From positions 4,031,001 through 4,095,000 of the forward strand of contig NC_015510.1 of the NCBI RefSeq assembly GCF_000212735.1: a stretch of 64,000 bases of DNA, read 5' to 3'. Within the stretch, counting starts at the first letter, position 1; the number at the start of each line of letters is the position of its first letter. Under the pieces are notes generated by a model. The model worked only from the letters and a program-made list of their open reading frames with translations. It was not told where the DNA came from and searched no databases. Both the position numbers and the translations under genes were made by a program. Source of the stretch: Haliscomenobacter hydrossis DSM 1100 (GTDB taxonomy: Bacteria; Bacteroidota; Bacteroidia; Chitinophagales; Saprospiraceae). Of this stretch, positions 1 through 9,201 are shown piece by piece.

Positions 1-299
1 TTGATCAAGAACAAATCGATGCCTTGTACAAATGGTTGGATGGCATCCCGGAGGTAGATAGCCATGATATAAGCATCCACGGGCACACGGATAACATCGG
101 TGGTGCGGAGTACAATCAATGGCTCTCGCAGATGCGCTCGGACAATACCCTGCAAAAGTTAGTGGACAAAGGTTTGCGCACGGAAATGATTTCCATTCGG
201 GATTTTGGACAATTTAACCCACTTTTTGACAATTCGACCTGGGAAGGACGCAGGAAAAACCGACGGGTAGACATCATTGTGTGGCCGCCGATACAGTAA
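1..299 (+). CDS. OmpA-family C-terminal domain protein (5' truncated)
   Basis: The open frame runs in from the left edge without a visible start. It shows the OmpA-like peptidoglycan-binding signature: an HGHTDN segment, the following residues up to the QMRSDN helix, and a terminal GRRKNRRVDI motif, where the Arg residues normally hold meso-diaminopimelate. Only about 98 C-terminal residues are present, so the N-terminal part (beta-barrel, lipoprotein or other periplasmic domains) is unknown. The family anchors the outer membrane to the cell wall. It ends 27 bases before the convergent stop of bshA. The family call is secure; the full protein type is not. Confidence 0.85.
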   Translation, partial: DQEQIDALYKWLDGIPEVDSHDISIHGHTDNIGGAEYNQWLSQMRSDNTLQKLVDKGLRTEMISIRDFGQFNPLFDNSTWEGRRKNRRVDIIVWPPIQ

Positions 300-326
300 G
301 TGCTTGTTTAAATATTTTTGTTTAGA

Positions 327-1460
327 CTAATACACCGCCGCCTTCAAAATTGACTCGTAATATGCCTCATACTTTGGCAAAATCTCCTGAATGTCAAACC
401 GTTTGGCTTGCGCCAAGGCGTTCTCCCGGAACCGCGTCAGGACCTCCTCATCGCTCAAAATGATGATGGCATTGCGAGCCATATCTTCCACATCGCCGAC
501 ATTGCTCAGAAAGCCCGTTTCACCATGAATATTCACTTCGGGCAGACCGCCCGCATTGGTTGAAATCACAGGTACTTCGCAAGCCATGGCCTCAAGAGCA
601 GCCAAGCCAAAACTTTCGCTTTCAGAAGGCATCAGAAACACATCGGCTACCGCCATCAGTTCTTCAATGGCGTCTTGTTTGCCCAGGAAGCGCACATCAT
701 CAATAATGTCCAGTTCACGGCAAAGGTCTTCGGCAGCACGGCGTTCCGGGCCGTCACCGATGAAGAGTAACTTGGAAGGCATTTGCTGATTGACGCGATA
801 AAATACTTGCACCACGTCATTGATGCGTTTAACCTTGCGGAAATTGGAGACGTGGATGAGGATGCGTTCCCCTTTCGGGGCAATCGCTTTTTTGAAATGG
901 TCTTTGTTGCTTTTGCGAAAGCGCGAAAAATCGATAAAGTTGTAAATCACCTCAATCTCGCGGGTGAGGTTGAAGGTATCGTAGGTTTGTTGACGCAGGC
1001 TTTCGGACACAGCGGTTACACCATCCGATTTGTTGATGGAAAACTCAACCACTGGGGCAAAAGATTTGTCTTTACCCACCAACGTGATGTCGGTACCGTG
1101 AAGCGTAGTGACCACCGGGATGTACCGACCCTGAGTCAGCAGGATTTTTTTGGCCATATAGGCCACCGCAGCGTGCGGAATGGCATAGTGTACATGCAGC
1201 AGATCAAGGCCTTCGTGCTGTACCACATCGACCAGTTTGCTGGTCAGCGCGGTATCATATGGCGTGTATTCAAAAAGCGGATACTGCTCAGTATCCACTT
1301 CGTGGAAATATACATTTTCATGGAAATGGGTGAGACGAGCTGGACGTTTATAGGTGATAAAATGGATTTCGTGTCCATTTCTGGCCAGGGCAATGCCTAA
1401 TTCCGTCGCCAATACGCCGCTACCGCCATAAGTGGGGTAACATACAATACCAATTTTCAT
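327..1460 (-). CDS. bshA: BshA, N-acetyl-alpha-D-glucosaminyl L-malate synthase
   Basis: GT4 glycosyltransferase of 377 residues, the usual BshA length. It catalyses the first step of bacillithiol synthesis, joining GlcNAc from UDP-GlcNAc to L-malate in the cytoplasm. Visible features are the N-terminal MKIGIVCYPTYGGSG loop, an HVHYAIPHA segment, and the GT4 donor-binding ESFGLAALEAMACEVPVI region near the C-terminus. The start was set at the ATG at 1460 because residues upstream of it in the same frame do not belong to the family and run through an IS element on the other strand. The IS982 element begins only about 30 bases upstream, so the native promoter region has been displaced. Bacillithiol synthesis is common in Bacteroidota. 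Confidence 0.93.
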   Translation of the reverse strand: MKIGIVCYPTYGGSGVLATELGIALARNGHEIHFITYKRPARLTHFHENVYFHEVDTEQYPLFEYTPYDTALTSKLVDVVQHEGLDLLHVHYAIPHAAVAYMAKKILLTQGRYIPVVTTLHGTDITLVGKDKSFAPVVEFSINKSDGVTAVSESLRQQTYDTFNLTREIEVIYNFIDFSRFRKSNKDHFKKAIAPKGERILIHVSNFRKVKRINDVVQVFYRVNQQMPSKLLFIGDGPERRAAEDLCRELDIIDDVRFLGKQDAIEELMAVADVFLMPSESESFGLAALEAMACEVPVISTNAGGLPEVNIHGETGFLSNVGDVEDMARNAIIILSDEEVLTRFRENALAQAKRFDIQEILPKYEAYYESILKAAVY

Positions 1461-1489
1461 ACCTATCAGGTTTCTAAGAGCTTGTCTAA

Positions 1490-2434
1490 TTAACTCAAGT
1501 TGTGACCTATAAAAAGGAAAAAAAAGAAAGACCTCCGTTACTTTGTAGTTACCACACAACAAACTACGGAGGCCAGTATGAAATATTTCACGGTTGCAAT
1601 TTACATCACAATTTCGGATATGCTGCAAGCGATGCACCATAAAGAAGATGAGCAACGTCGGATTGATGACGCGACGATCATCACGACCTTGGTCGTATCT
1701 AGCCGGTATTTCGGAGGAAACATCCAAAATACGCTTAGCTATATGAAGTCTGATCATTGCCCTGGCATGTTGAGTAAATCCCAGTTCAATCGTCGTATGC
1801 ATCATATCAAAGACTTGATCCAGGCTGTTTTCGAGGTTTTTTCCTCCGTTTTTAAGCAAGAAAATGAACGGCAGTACTATCTTTTGGACAGTTTTCCGGT
1901 CAAAGTCTGTCATAATATTCGTATCAGTCGCAATAGGCTATTGGGGTATAATGATATTTTTCGAGGAAAAAATGCCTCGAAACGAGAGTACTTTTATGGA
2001 TTTAAAGCGGGTGTTCTGTGTACCGAAGAGGGGATCCCTGTAGAGATTGCCCTTTTGCCCGGTTCTTATCACGATGCGCGATTCCTTAACCGAATGGACT
2101 TCAATATCCCCCCAGAAGCCTCCATTTTTGGTGATAACGCATTTGAAAACCATGATTTGGAGGACAACTCCGGCCAAATGGGGCAAATCATCTGGGAGAC
2201 GATGCGTAAAAAAAATACCAGCAGGGGAGATATTTACCAGATCCGTTTATGGAAAAAGGCCATTCGAAGACAAATCGAGTCCGTTTTTAGTGCCATTTGT
2301 GCTGCAATGCCCAAAACCATTCATGCCGTCACCCCGGATGGATTTAACTTGAAGACCTTTATGTTCATTTTTGCCTATGCCCTTTCCTTTTTGTTTAACG
2401 AGCAGGAATTCGTATAGGTCACAACTTGAGTTAA
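1490..2434 (+). mobile_element. IS982-family insertion sequence, about 945 bp
   Basis: A perfect 22-bp terminal inverted repeat occupies 1490-1511 and 2413-2434 and encloses a single intact transposase gene. The innermost bases of the right repeat overlap the transposase stop codon. Length, one ORF and the DDE transposase type fit IS982. No clear target duplication lies directly beside the repeats. A shared AGGTTTC occurs at 1468-1474 and 2437-2443 but is offset from the left repeat. The element sits in the 5' region of bshA. Confidence 0.9.
1578..2417 (+). CDS. IS982-family DDE transposase
   Basis: A 279-residue transposase that appears intact. The DDE triad is readable: D104 in LLDSFPVKVC, D186 in IFGDNAFENH and E234 in RRQIESVFSAI. 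The C-terminus carries the typical hydrophobic tail of the family. It has no frameshift, so the element may still be mobile. It is read opposite to bshA and to the downstream oxidoreductase gene. Confidence 0.9.
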   Translation: MKYFTVAIYITISDMLQAMHHKEDEQRRIDDATIITTLVVSSRYFGGNIQNTLSYMKSDHCPGMLSKSQFNRRMHHIKDLIQAVFEVFSSVFKQENERQYYLLDSFPVKVCHNIRISRNRLLGYNDIFRGKNASKREYFYGFKAGVLCTEEGIPVEIALLPGSYHDARFLNRMDFNIPPEASIFGDNAFENHDLEDNSGQMGQIIWETMRKKNTSRGDIYQIRLWKKAIRRQIESVFSAICAAMPKTIHAVTPDGFNLKTFMFIFAYALSFLFNEQEFV

Positions 2435-2541
2435 GTAGGTTTCCAGGTTCGTTGTAGAATCTTGTTATGGATACAATTGAACAGGTAAAAAGTTGAATAA
2501 TGCAACAGCGCCTGCCTTAAAACTCATCTGATAAAAAATCA

Positions 2542-4626
2542 TTAATTGGCAACCCTCACCCGTACCCCACTAAAGGCGGCATTTCCAGTCAACTCATCCA
2601 GCACAAACTCATCGGTCAGGTCATTGATGCTGACTCCGGCATATTGCCTGGCCACGTCAAGTTCAACTCCCTCGCGGGCGTGCCCGTAGCCATGGGGCAT
2701 ACAGACTACACCTGGCATGATGTCGGCGCTGATTTCGATCGGCAACTCAATCTCACCCACGCGGGAACTGACTTTTACCGTCTGCTGGTTTTCCAAACCT
2801 AAATGGAGGGCGTCTGTAGGGTGCATGTGCAGGGTGCAGCGATTGCGGCCCCGCATCAAACGGGTGCTGTTGTGCATCCAGGAGTTGTTGTCGCGCAGGT
2901 GCCTGCGGCCAATGAGCAAAAAGGGGAAATCCTGGGATGGCGAGTTGTCTGCCAATAATTCATTGGCTCGGGTTAAATCCTGGAGCAATGCTGCGGGTGC
3001 CAACGGAATTCGTTTGCCCGGAACAAACAAACGTTGGGGCAAACAGGGCTGCAATGGCCCCAGATCAACCCCATGCGGCAGTTCCTTTAATTGATCCAAA
3101 GAGAGGCCATAGGGGCCAAACATCAAGCCGAGGTTCAACTTTACCTCCGGTGGCTCGGCCTGAAAAACTTCGGTATTGCCATTGAGGCGATGCGTCAATT
3201 CCTGGTAAATTTCGTAGTCGTGCCGAGCCTCCGGCGCTTTTTCAAACAAAGGCGGCGAATATTTGGCGGTATTGCGTACGGCCAGTACGTGAAAAGTCAG
3301 GTCGTAATGGGGCACTTCCAATCCGGTTGCGGGCGGTAAAATGATGTGGGCATGGCGGGTGGTTTCGTTGATGTAAATGTCAATACTCACCATAAAATCC
3401 AGGCTGGCCAGCGCTTTTTCCAGCTGAGTGCCATTGGGTGTCGACAAAACGGGGTTGCCACAACTGGTGATCAGGGTACGGATTTGACCTTCTCCCGGCG
3501 TCAACATTTCTTCGGCCAGGGCCGCTACCGGAAGTTCACCTAGTGATTCCGGCAAACCCCTTACCCTGGAGTGCCAGCGCCGGAACTTTTGCTCGTATCT
3601 TCCCCGCGCAATAAAATCGACCGCTGGTTGGGTAAACATGGCTCCTCCTGCACGGTCTAAATTACCCGTGAGGATGTTGATGGCGCTGATCAACCATTGA
3701 CAAAGGCCACCGTAAACCTGGGTGGAAACCCCTACCCGGCCATAACAAACGGCGCTTTCGGCCTGGGCAAAATCGCGTGCCAACTGCCGAATGTCTTTTG
3801 CAGCTATCCCAGTAGCAGCGGCTACTTTTTCGGGGGTATAAAACGCAGTTGCACTACGCAGCTCTTCCACCCCATCGGTGAATTCAGCCAGGTGCCCCAG
3901 GTTGATCAATCCTTCCGCAAACAAAGTCTGGATCATCGCCAACAACAGCAACACATCAGCATTGGGGCGAATGAAGTGGTGTACATCGGCTTTTTCGGCA
4001 GTTTCAGTGCGCCGTGGGTCGACTACTACAATTTTCCCTCCCCGCTTTTGAATGGCCTTGAGCCGGGCGGCCACATCCGGAACCGTCATCATGCTACCGT
4101 TTGAAGCAATGGGGTTGCCGCCAATGATGAGCATGAATTGGGTACGGTCAATATCGGGAATGGGAATGAGCAAAGGATGGCCAAATAATTGCCAGGAGGC
4201 ATAATGGTGTGGCAATTGATCGGTTGAGGTAGCGGAATACAGGTTTTTGCTGCGCAGCGATTTGGCAAAGGCTGGCGAGTTCAGCGTAGTGCCCAGGTTG
4301 TGGATGGATGGGTTGCCCTGGTACAAGGCTACCGCATTGTGGCCATATTTGGCCTGGGTACTTTGAATGCCTTCCACGACGGCATCTATTGCTTCTTCCC
4401 AACTGATGGGTTGCCAACCCTGCGCGGTTCTTTTTACGGGCGTTTTAAGGCGATTGGGATCTTCATACACATCTTTAAGCGCAACGGCTTTGGGACAAAT
4501 GTGGCCACGGCTAAAGGGGTCTTGTTTGTCTCCGGCAATGCTCGTGATCTGGCCGTTTTCCAGCTTTATTTCGAGGCCGCACATGGCTTCGCAAAGGTTG
4601 CAGTTGCGGTAGTGGGTTTGCGACAT
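2542..4626 (-). CDS. Molybdopterin (bis-MGD) oxidoreductase with 4Fe-4S cluster
   Basis: A 694-residue protein of the formate dehydrogenase/DMSO reductase superfamily. The N-terminus has the cluster motif C-x2-C-x3-C (CNLCEAMC) followed by C in GHICPKA, then the bis-MGD domains (GGNPIASNGS, VVVDPRRTETA) and a C-terminal molydopterin-dinucleotide-binding domain. The start at 4626 (MSQTHYRNCNLC) places the cluster motif at the normal distance; an upstream in-frame start would add 30 unlikely residues. There is no Tat signal, which suggests a cytoplasmic location. No electron-transfer partner or cofactor gene is adjacent. The substrate cannot be told from sequence. Confidence 0.88.
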   Translation of the reverse strand: MSQTHYRNCNLCEAMCGLEIKLENGQITSIAGDKQDPFSRGHICPKAVALKDVYEDPNRLKTPVKRTAQGWQPISWEEAIDAVVEGIQSTQAKYGHNAVALYQGNPSIHNLGTTLNSPAFAKSLRSKNLYSATSTDQLPHHYASWQLFGHPLLIPIPDIDRTQFMLIIGGNPIASNGSMMTVPDVAARLKAIQKRGGKIVVVDPRRTETAEKADVHHFIRPNADVLLLLAMIQTLFAEGLINLGHLAEFTDGVEELRSATAFYTPEKVAAATGIAAKDIRQLARDFAQAESAVCYGRVGVSTQVYGGLCQWLISAINILTGNLDRAGGAMFTQPAVDFIARGRYEQKFRRWHSRVRGLPESLGELPVAALAEEMLTPGEGQIRTLITSCGNPVLSTPNGTQLEKALASLDFMVSIDIYINETTRHAHIILPPATGLEVPHYDLTFHVLAVRNTAKYSPPLFEKAPEARHDYEIYQELTHRLNGNTEVFQAEPPEVKLNLGLMFGPYGLSLDQLKELPHGVDLGPLQPCLPQRLFVPGKRIPLAPAALLQDLTRANELLADNSPSQDFPFLLIGRRHLRDNNSWMHNSTRLMRGRNRCTLHMHPTDALHLGLENQQTVKVSSRVGEIELPIEISADIMPGVVCMPHGYGHAREGVELDVARQYAGVSINDLTDEFVLDELTGNAAFSGVRVRVAN

Positions 4627-4667
4627 GATGGAGGATTTGAGGGGGAAGTTACGATTTTTGTATAAGT

Positions 4668-5031
4668 TTAGCCCCGCCTGCGGCGGATGAGACGAGAATA
4701 ATTGCCCGCAGATCACGCGGATTTACGCAGATTTAGATACTTCTGCCGTAAATGTTTAGCACCCCACCTGCGGTGGAGTGTTTTTTAGAAATTTAGCCAC
4801 AAAGGACACAAATTTTCACAAAATAAGACACAAACTTGCGTTTGTGCTTCCGACACGAACGAAGTTCGTGCCTTATTTTGTGGAAATTTGTGTCATTTGT
4901 GGCTGAAAAAAATGTTGTCGCGCTTCGCCGAAGGCGAGGTGCTAAACAATTACCTTCTGCCAAGAATAATCTGCGTAAATCTGCGTGATCTGCGGGGGAA
5001 ATATAAATGAATTCCGCCGCAGGCGGTGCTG
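4668..5031. repeat. Nested inverted-repeat element, five arm pairs
   Basis: This gene-free stretch between the oxidoreductase start and a response-regulator stop folds back on itself. Arms are 4669-4685 with 5013-5030, 4705-4734 with 4968-4996 (about 29 bp, one mismatch), 4753-4763 with a partner near 4938-4948, 4794-4827 with 4870-4904 (about 33 bp, three mismatches), and an innermost palindrome at about 4855-4871 (ACGAACGAAGTTCGT core). A CCACCTGCGGTGG palindrome lies within it. Apparent short ORFs here are by-products of the repeat. Confidence 0.85.
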
Positions 5032-5046
5032 AATCCTGAATGATTT

Positions 5047-5733
5047 TCATTCTGGACAAACAAACTGGAACCCAATCCCATGCACATTCTCAATCTTTAT
5101 CCCTTCATCCTTTTGCAAATACTTCCGCAAACGGGAAATGAACACGTCCAGGCTACGGCCCAGGAAATAATCGTCTTCGCCCCAGATTTGTTCCAAGATG
5201 GCCGAACGCCGGATCACCTGGCCGCGATTGCTCATCAGGTACCTCAGCAAATCGGCTTCGCGTTGGGTTAGGCGGCGAATTTCTCCTGCTTGCTCCAGCG
5301 TGAGGTTGGTATAATCAAAAAGGTATTTCCCGATGCGGCTCATTTTGGGCATCTGGGGCGCCACCATGTGTCGGCGACGCAAAAAGATTTCCACTTTGAG
5401 CAACAATTCTTCAATGCTGTAGGGCTTCGTGAGGTAGTCATCGCCACCAATGCGCAAACCTTCCAGGCGGTCTTCTTTTAAGGATTTGGCACTCAGGAAC
5501 AAAATTGGCACCTCGCCATCGTACTTGCGGATTTCTTTGGCCAGGGTAAAACCATCTACTTCGGGGAGCATTACGTCCAGAATGCAAAGATCAAAACGTT
5601 GATTTTTAATCAAGTCCATGGCTTCTTTGCCGTCGGCACAACAAGTGATCTGGTAGCCGTTCAGCTCCAGATTGTCGCGGGTAACAAAGCTCAAACTGGC
5701 ATCGTCTTCAACGTACAGCAGGTGCGCCTTCAT
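5047..5733 (-). CDS. OmpR/PhoB-family response regulator
   Basis: A 228-residue regulator. The receiver domain shows the acidic pair in VEDD, the phospho-acceptor D53 in ILDVMLPEVDG, and the KP dipeptide in DDYLTKPYS. The C-terminal half is a winged-helix DNA-binding domain (RLTQREADLLRYL and GRSLDVFISRLRKYL). The start overlaps the end of the histidine kinase gene by 26 bases, so the two are co-transcribed and probably translationally coupled. It resembles RprY-type regulators of Bacteroidota. Targets are unknown. Confidence 0.93.
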   Translation of the reverse strand: MKAHLLYVEDDASLSFVTRDNLELNGYQITCCADGKEAMDLIKNQRFDLCILDVMLPEVDGFTLAKEIRKYDGEVPILFLSAKSLKEDRLEGLRIGGDDYLTKPYSIEELLLKVEIFLRRRHMVAPQMPKMSRIGKYLFDYTNLTLEQAGEIRRLTQREADLLRYLMSNRGQVIRRSAILEQIWGEDDYFLGRSLDVFISRLRKYLQKDEGIKIENVHGIGFQFVCPE

Positions 5734-7027
5734 AAACGAGTGTGTTTTTGGGATGGGAACGCGGAATTAGAATGGAGACGCAGGTTCCTTGATCTGATTC
5801 ACTTTGCAGCCGAATTTTCCAGCCATGTGCAAAGCAAATTCGCTGTACGTAGTACAAGCCCAATCCAAATCCTTTTACATTATGTACATTCCCCGTAGGG
5901 ATTCGATAAAATTTTTCAAAAACCTTGGTCTGGTACTCCTTGGCAATGCCGATCCCCTGATCCTGAATTTTGAGTTGCACCGATGAAGTACCGCTGGGGT
6001 GTAGGTCCAGCTCAATATGCGGGGCATCTTTGCTGTATTTGATGGCATTGTCGAGCAAACTGTGCAGGAGGTTGGTCAAATGAAAGCGGTCAGCCCAGAT
6101 GGGTTCCAGGTCTTCTGCCAGGTTCAATTTCAGCGTTCCGCCCCGTTCCTGGACGCGCAAACGGACGCTACTGGTCACCGTGAGGATCAAGTCTTGCAAG
6201 TCGACCCATTCCTGACGGAGGTCAAAATTGTCTTTTTCAAAACGGGCTATGTCCAATACCCGCTCTACTTGCTGATTGAGGCGGGTATTCTGCTCTTTGA
6301 TGATCCCCGCGTATTGGAACAAACGCTGGTCTTTTTGTACCTCGGCGTGTTTGAGAAAAACGTCGGCAGCAATTTGGATGGTGGAAAGTGGGGTTTTGAA
6401 CTCGTGGGTCATGTTGTTGATGAAATCCTTTTGCATTTCCGAAAAACGCTTTTGCCGAAAAATGACCCAAAGCGAATAAGCGAAAAACAACACGGTTACA
6501 AACAAGATCCCCGTCATGGTCAGCGCAATCTGCATTTTGCCAAACAAGAAATTGCTGCGGTTGGGAAACCGTACCCCGAAGTAATAGGTAAATTCCTGAT
6601 CGGAGGGCAAATTGCGCTCCTGGGCGCTGGGCAAGTTGTCCTGTTTGTCGTAGGCACAATAATCACCGTACACCATCTGGCCATTGCTGCAATCAAATAC
6701 GGCGTATTCAAAATCTATGCGCAACTGCTGGCGCTCCAATTCTTTTTGCAAATAAAACTCCAGCGCCACCGGGTCAATTTCCGTTTCGGTATTGACGATG
6801 TAGTAGTTGGCACTGCGCTGTTTGATGAGGTTGCGGGCGGGTAAGGAAATATCGCCCATCTTGGCGATGGACTGCGCCACGCGATACAACGCGCTATGGA
6901 CCCGCTCGTTGAACTCTTCTTCGTTGTTGTTCCAGGTATTGACCACCCAATACGTCTGCAAAGACAGTATCCCGATGATGGCCATCACCCCCAGGAAAAA
7001 CACGCGGAGAATTTGGACGTCTTTCAT
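5708..7027 (-). CDS. Membrane sensor histidine kinase
   Basis: A 439-residue kinase. A first membrane helix is near residues 8-28 and a second follows an extracytoplasmic sensor region of roughly 140 residues. Then come the DHp domain with the phosphorylated His in MTHEFKTPLS and the HATPase domain with N-box DNAIKY, G1 DQGIGI and G2 GFGLGLYYV. The start at 7027 (MKDVQILRVFFLG) was chosen because the membrane helix begins directly after it; an in-frame upstream start would add 20 basic residues. It overlaps the response regulator gene, its presumed partner. Confidence 0.92.
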   Translation of the reverse strand: MKDVQILRVFFLGVMAIIGILSLQTYWVVNTWNNNEEEFNERVHSALYRVAQSIAKMGDISLPARNLIKQRSANYYIVNTETEIDPVALEFYLQKELERQQLRIDFEYAVFDCSNGQMVYGDYCAYDKQDNLPSAQERNLPSDQEFTYYFGVRFPNRSNFLFGKMQIALTMTGILFVTVLFFAYSLWVIFRQKRFSEMQKDFINNMTHEFKTPLSTIQIAADVFLKHAEVQKDQRLFQYAGIIKEQNTRLNQQVERVLDIARFEKDNFDLRQEWVDLQDLILTVTSSVRLRVQERGGTLKLNLAEDLEPIWADRFHLTNLLHSLLDNAIKYSKDAPHIELDLHPSGTSSVQLKIQDQGIGIAKEYQTKVFEKFYRIPTGNVHNVKGFGLGLYYVQRICFAHGWKIRLQSESDQGTCVSILIPRSHPKNTLVYEGAPAVR

Positions 7028-7097
7028 ATTTCGGGTTACCAACATTTGGATCGGTCGCCGAGCGAAGCCGAGGTGCCCGATCCACATGCTGGTACAA

Positions 7098-7913
7098 TTA
7101 CACCGTCGCCTTCACTGGCCGCAACACAAAGTACACCCCAATCAACACAAAAGGAATACTGAGCAATTGGCCGGTTGACAATACATTATTGAATGCGGTT
7201 TCAAAACCACCCTGGCTGCTTTTGAAATACTCCATGATGAAGCGGATGCCCCAAATGAAGATCATAAACAAACCAAACAGGTAGCCCAACTTGTGGCGCT
7301 TTTCGGTGCGCCAGTAGGTATAATACAGAACAACAAAACTGATCAAATAGCTTAAAGACTCATACAATTGCACCGGGTGCCGGGCCAAACCGTTGGGGCC
7401 ATCCACCCGTTCAAAAACAAATCCCCAGCTTACGGTAGTCGGGTTGCCGAGAATTTCCGAGTTCATCAAGTTGCCCAGGCGGATGAAACAACCCGCCAAA
7501 GCTGTGGGCACCACTACCTTATCCAGAATCCAGAGCAAGGGCTTTTTGGAAACCCGTTTGGAAAAAATCCACAAAGAAAGGATAATGCCAATGGCCCCGC
7601 CGTGGCTGGCCAAGCCACCTTTCCACACTTGTGGAATTTCGGCCAGGTGCTGGCTGTAATAGGGCCAGTCATAAAAAAACACATGCCCCAGACGAGCACC
7701 AACCACTGCGCCTACTACGATGTAGACGAAGGCTTTATCCAGCCATTCTTCGGGCGCTTTTTCTTCCAGAAACATTTTGCGCACAATGAATAAACCGATC
7801 AGGAAGCCGGAGGCAAACAATAGACCATACCAACGCAGGGTAATCGGGCCTATCGAGATTATTTCTGGAGAAGCGTTCCAGTGGACGAAATTCAAGAGCA
7901 TAGATTCTGGCAT
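7098..7913 (-). CDS. lgt: Prolipoprotein diacylglyceryl transferase
   Basis: A 271-residue inner-membrane enzyme with about seven membrane helices. It transfers diacylglycerol from phosphatidylglycerol to the lipobox cysteine of prolipoproteins. Family marks are SHGGAIGI, the signature RLGNLMNSE (conserved R, N and E) and HPVQLYES near the C-terminus. It lies 70 bases upstream of the histidine kinase gene in the same direction and may be co-transcribed with it. Several predicted lipoproteins in this window would be substrates. Confidence 0.96.
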   Translation of the reverse strand: MPESMLLNFVHWNASPEIISIGPITLRWYGLLFASGFLIGLFIVRKMFLEEKAPEEWLDKAFVYIVVGAVVGARLGHVFFYDWPYYSQHLAEIPQVWKGGLASHGGAIGIILSLWIFSKRVSKKPLLWILDKVVVPTALAGCFIRLGNLMNSEILGNPTTVSWGFVFERVDGPNGLARHPVQLYESLSYLISFVVLYYTYWRTEKRHKLGYLFGLFMIFIWGIRFIMEYFKSSQGGFETAFNNVLSTGQLLSIPFVLIGVYFVLRPVKATV

Positions 7914-8049
7914 TGTTGTTAACAGCGCTCAATTATAGCACAAATCGAGCAAAAAATGGGAACTTGTTGTAATTTTTTGCTTTAATTGACAACTCATTAA
8001 CTAGTCGTTGTTTGCACACAAACATTACAGCCGCTACTAATTTTTTTCT

Positions 8050-8541
8050 GTGGAGAAAGAATTCGTCCAGCTCGTACAACGCAATGCGGGGATCATTCAT
8101 AAAGTCATTCAGCTTTATGTGGAGCATCCCGAAGATCGGCGCGACCTCTACCAGGAGGTGCTGCTACAGGCTTGGAAGTCCTACGCTGGCTTCAAGGGGG
8201 AATCCCTTTTTTCCACCTGGTTGTACCGCATCAGCCTGAATACCGTACTGACCTTTCGCCGTCGCCAAAAGGTAGTGTACAGTGAACTCCCGAGCCAATA
8301 CGACCAGACTGCTGAGCACACGACCCCGCCGTTGGAAGACAGTGAACTGCTCCTGCTGGCCATCAAACAGCTCAACGAAATCGACCGCGTGATCATCACC
8401 CTGCACCTAGATGGATACGAAAACGAGGAGATTGCCCAGGTCACTGGCTTGAGTAAAAACAATGCTACCGTGCGTTTGCACCGCGCCAAACAAGCCGTGG
8501 TGCAACGCCTGAAAACCTGGACCACTAGTACCAAAATTTGA
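8050..8541 (+). CDS. ECF-type RNA polymerase sigma factor
   Basis: A 163-residue sigma-70 family protein. Region 2 is seen as DRRDLYQEVLLQAWKSYAGF and FSTWLYRISLNTVL. Region 4 is seen as LNEIDRVIITLHLDGYENEE and TGLSKNNATVRLHRAKQ, the helix-turn-helix that reads the -35 element. The start is a GTG at 8050. The next gene begins 6 bases after the stop and encodes a membrane protein, the usual arrangement of sigma with a membrane-bound regulator. Confidence 0.92.
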   Translation: MEKEFVQLVQRNAGIIHKVIQLYVEHPEDRRDLYQEVLLQAWKSYAGFKGESLFSTWLYRISLNTVLTFRRRQKVVYSELPSQYDQTAEHTTPPLEDSELLLLAIKQLNEIDRVIITLHLDGYENEEIAQVTGLSKNNATVRLHRAKQAVVQRLKTWTTSTKI

Positions 8542-8547
8542 GGGATT

Positions 8548-9171
8548 ATGGATCTACAGCAAGAATGGAATAAACTACAGGAAACGAACCTGGCCGCTCC
8601 GCCACTGCCCGAGGCCGAAATCCTCGCGGCCTTGCAGCAGCGCTCGCGAGCCCCTCTGGCGGGGGTGGAGCGGGTGATCAAATTCCGGCTTTACGCGGTG
8701 GTCGCGTATTTGCTCCTGGCCCTGGCATTCCTGTTGTTCAATTGGAATTACCCCGAAAAATTCCCCATTGCCAGCATTGTTTTGGGTTATTACGTGGTCG
8801 CTTTGGTGTTCAGCGCCGGTCAGCTCTGGCATTTGCGGAGGCATGAGGTGGGCATGGACGGCGATCTTTTGCATACCCTCGAAGCGTATTACCGCATCGT
8901 CAAAAATAGCCTGCGCATCGATGCCATTGCGGGCTGGTTCATTTATCCGATGTCTTTTGCGTTGGGCTTTTTTTATGCCTTGATCCGCCCGGATCGGGGC
9001 GTAGTGGAGGTATTGCAGACGCCCAAGTTTTTCATTCCACTGTTCCTCGGCATGCTGATCGTGACCCCGCTGTTTTGGTGGTTTACGAGGATCATCAACC
9101 GAAAGATGTTTGGGAATTTGATGACGCAGTTGGAAGAGAATATTGAGGAGTTGAGTGGAAAAGACTTGTGA
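8548..9171 (+). CDS. Membrane protein, putative anti-sigma partner
   Basis: A 207-residue protein with a soluble N-terminal segment of about 45 residues followed by four hydrophobic helices (two at about 45-95, two at about 125-180) and a short acidic C-terminal tail. I recognise no named domain. Its position 6 bases behind an ECF sigma gene suggests that it regulates that sigma factor, perhaps by binding it through the N-terminal part. This is inferred from context only. Confidence 0.72.
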   Translation: MDLQQEWNKLQETNLAAPPLPEAEILAALQQRSRAPLAGVERVIKFRLYAVVAYLLLALAFLLFNWNYPEKFPIASIVLGYYVVALVFSAGQLWHLRRHEVGMDGDLLHTLEAYYRIVKNSLRIDAIAGWFIYPMSFALGFFYALIRPDRGVVEVLQTPKFFIPLFLGMLIVTPLFWWFTRIINRKMFGNLMTQLEENIEELSGKDL

Positions 9172-9201
9172 GAACGATTATAATATTGACTTGTTTTACA
9201 T

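Noticed and set aside
783-1400. Plus-strand open frame of 205 codons
   Set aside because: It is opposite to bshA, which has clear family motifs; codon composition of the plus frame shows no domain.
1461-1913. A 151-codon extension upstream of bshA in the same frame
   Set aside because: It runs antisense through the IS982 transposase and has no similarity to BshA; the family N-terminus begins at 1460.
1468-2443. AGGTTTC on both sides of the IS982 element as a target duplication
   Set aside because: The left copy is 15 bases away from the inverted repeat whereas the right one is 2 bases away, so it does not fit a duplication.
4793-5059. Minus-strand open frame of 88 codons
   Set aside because: It lies completely in the nested inverted repeat and has no recognisable protein features.
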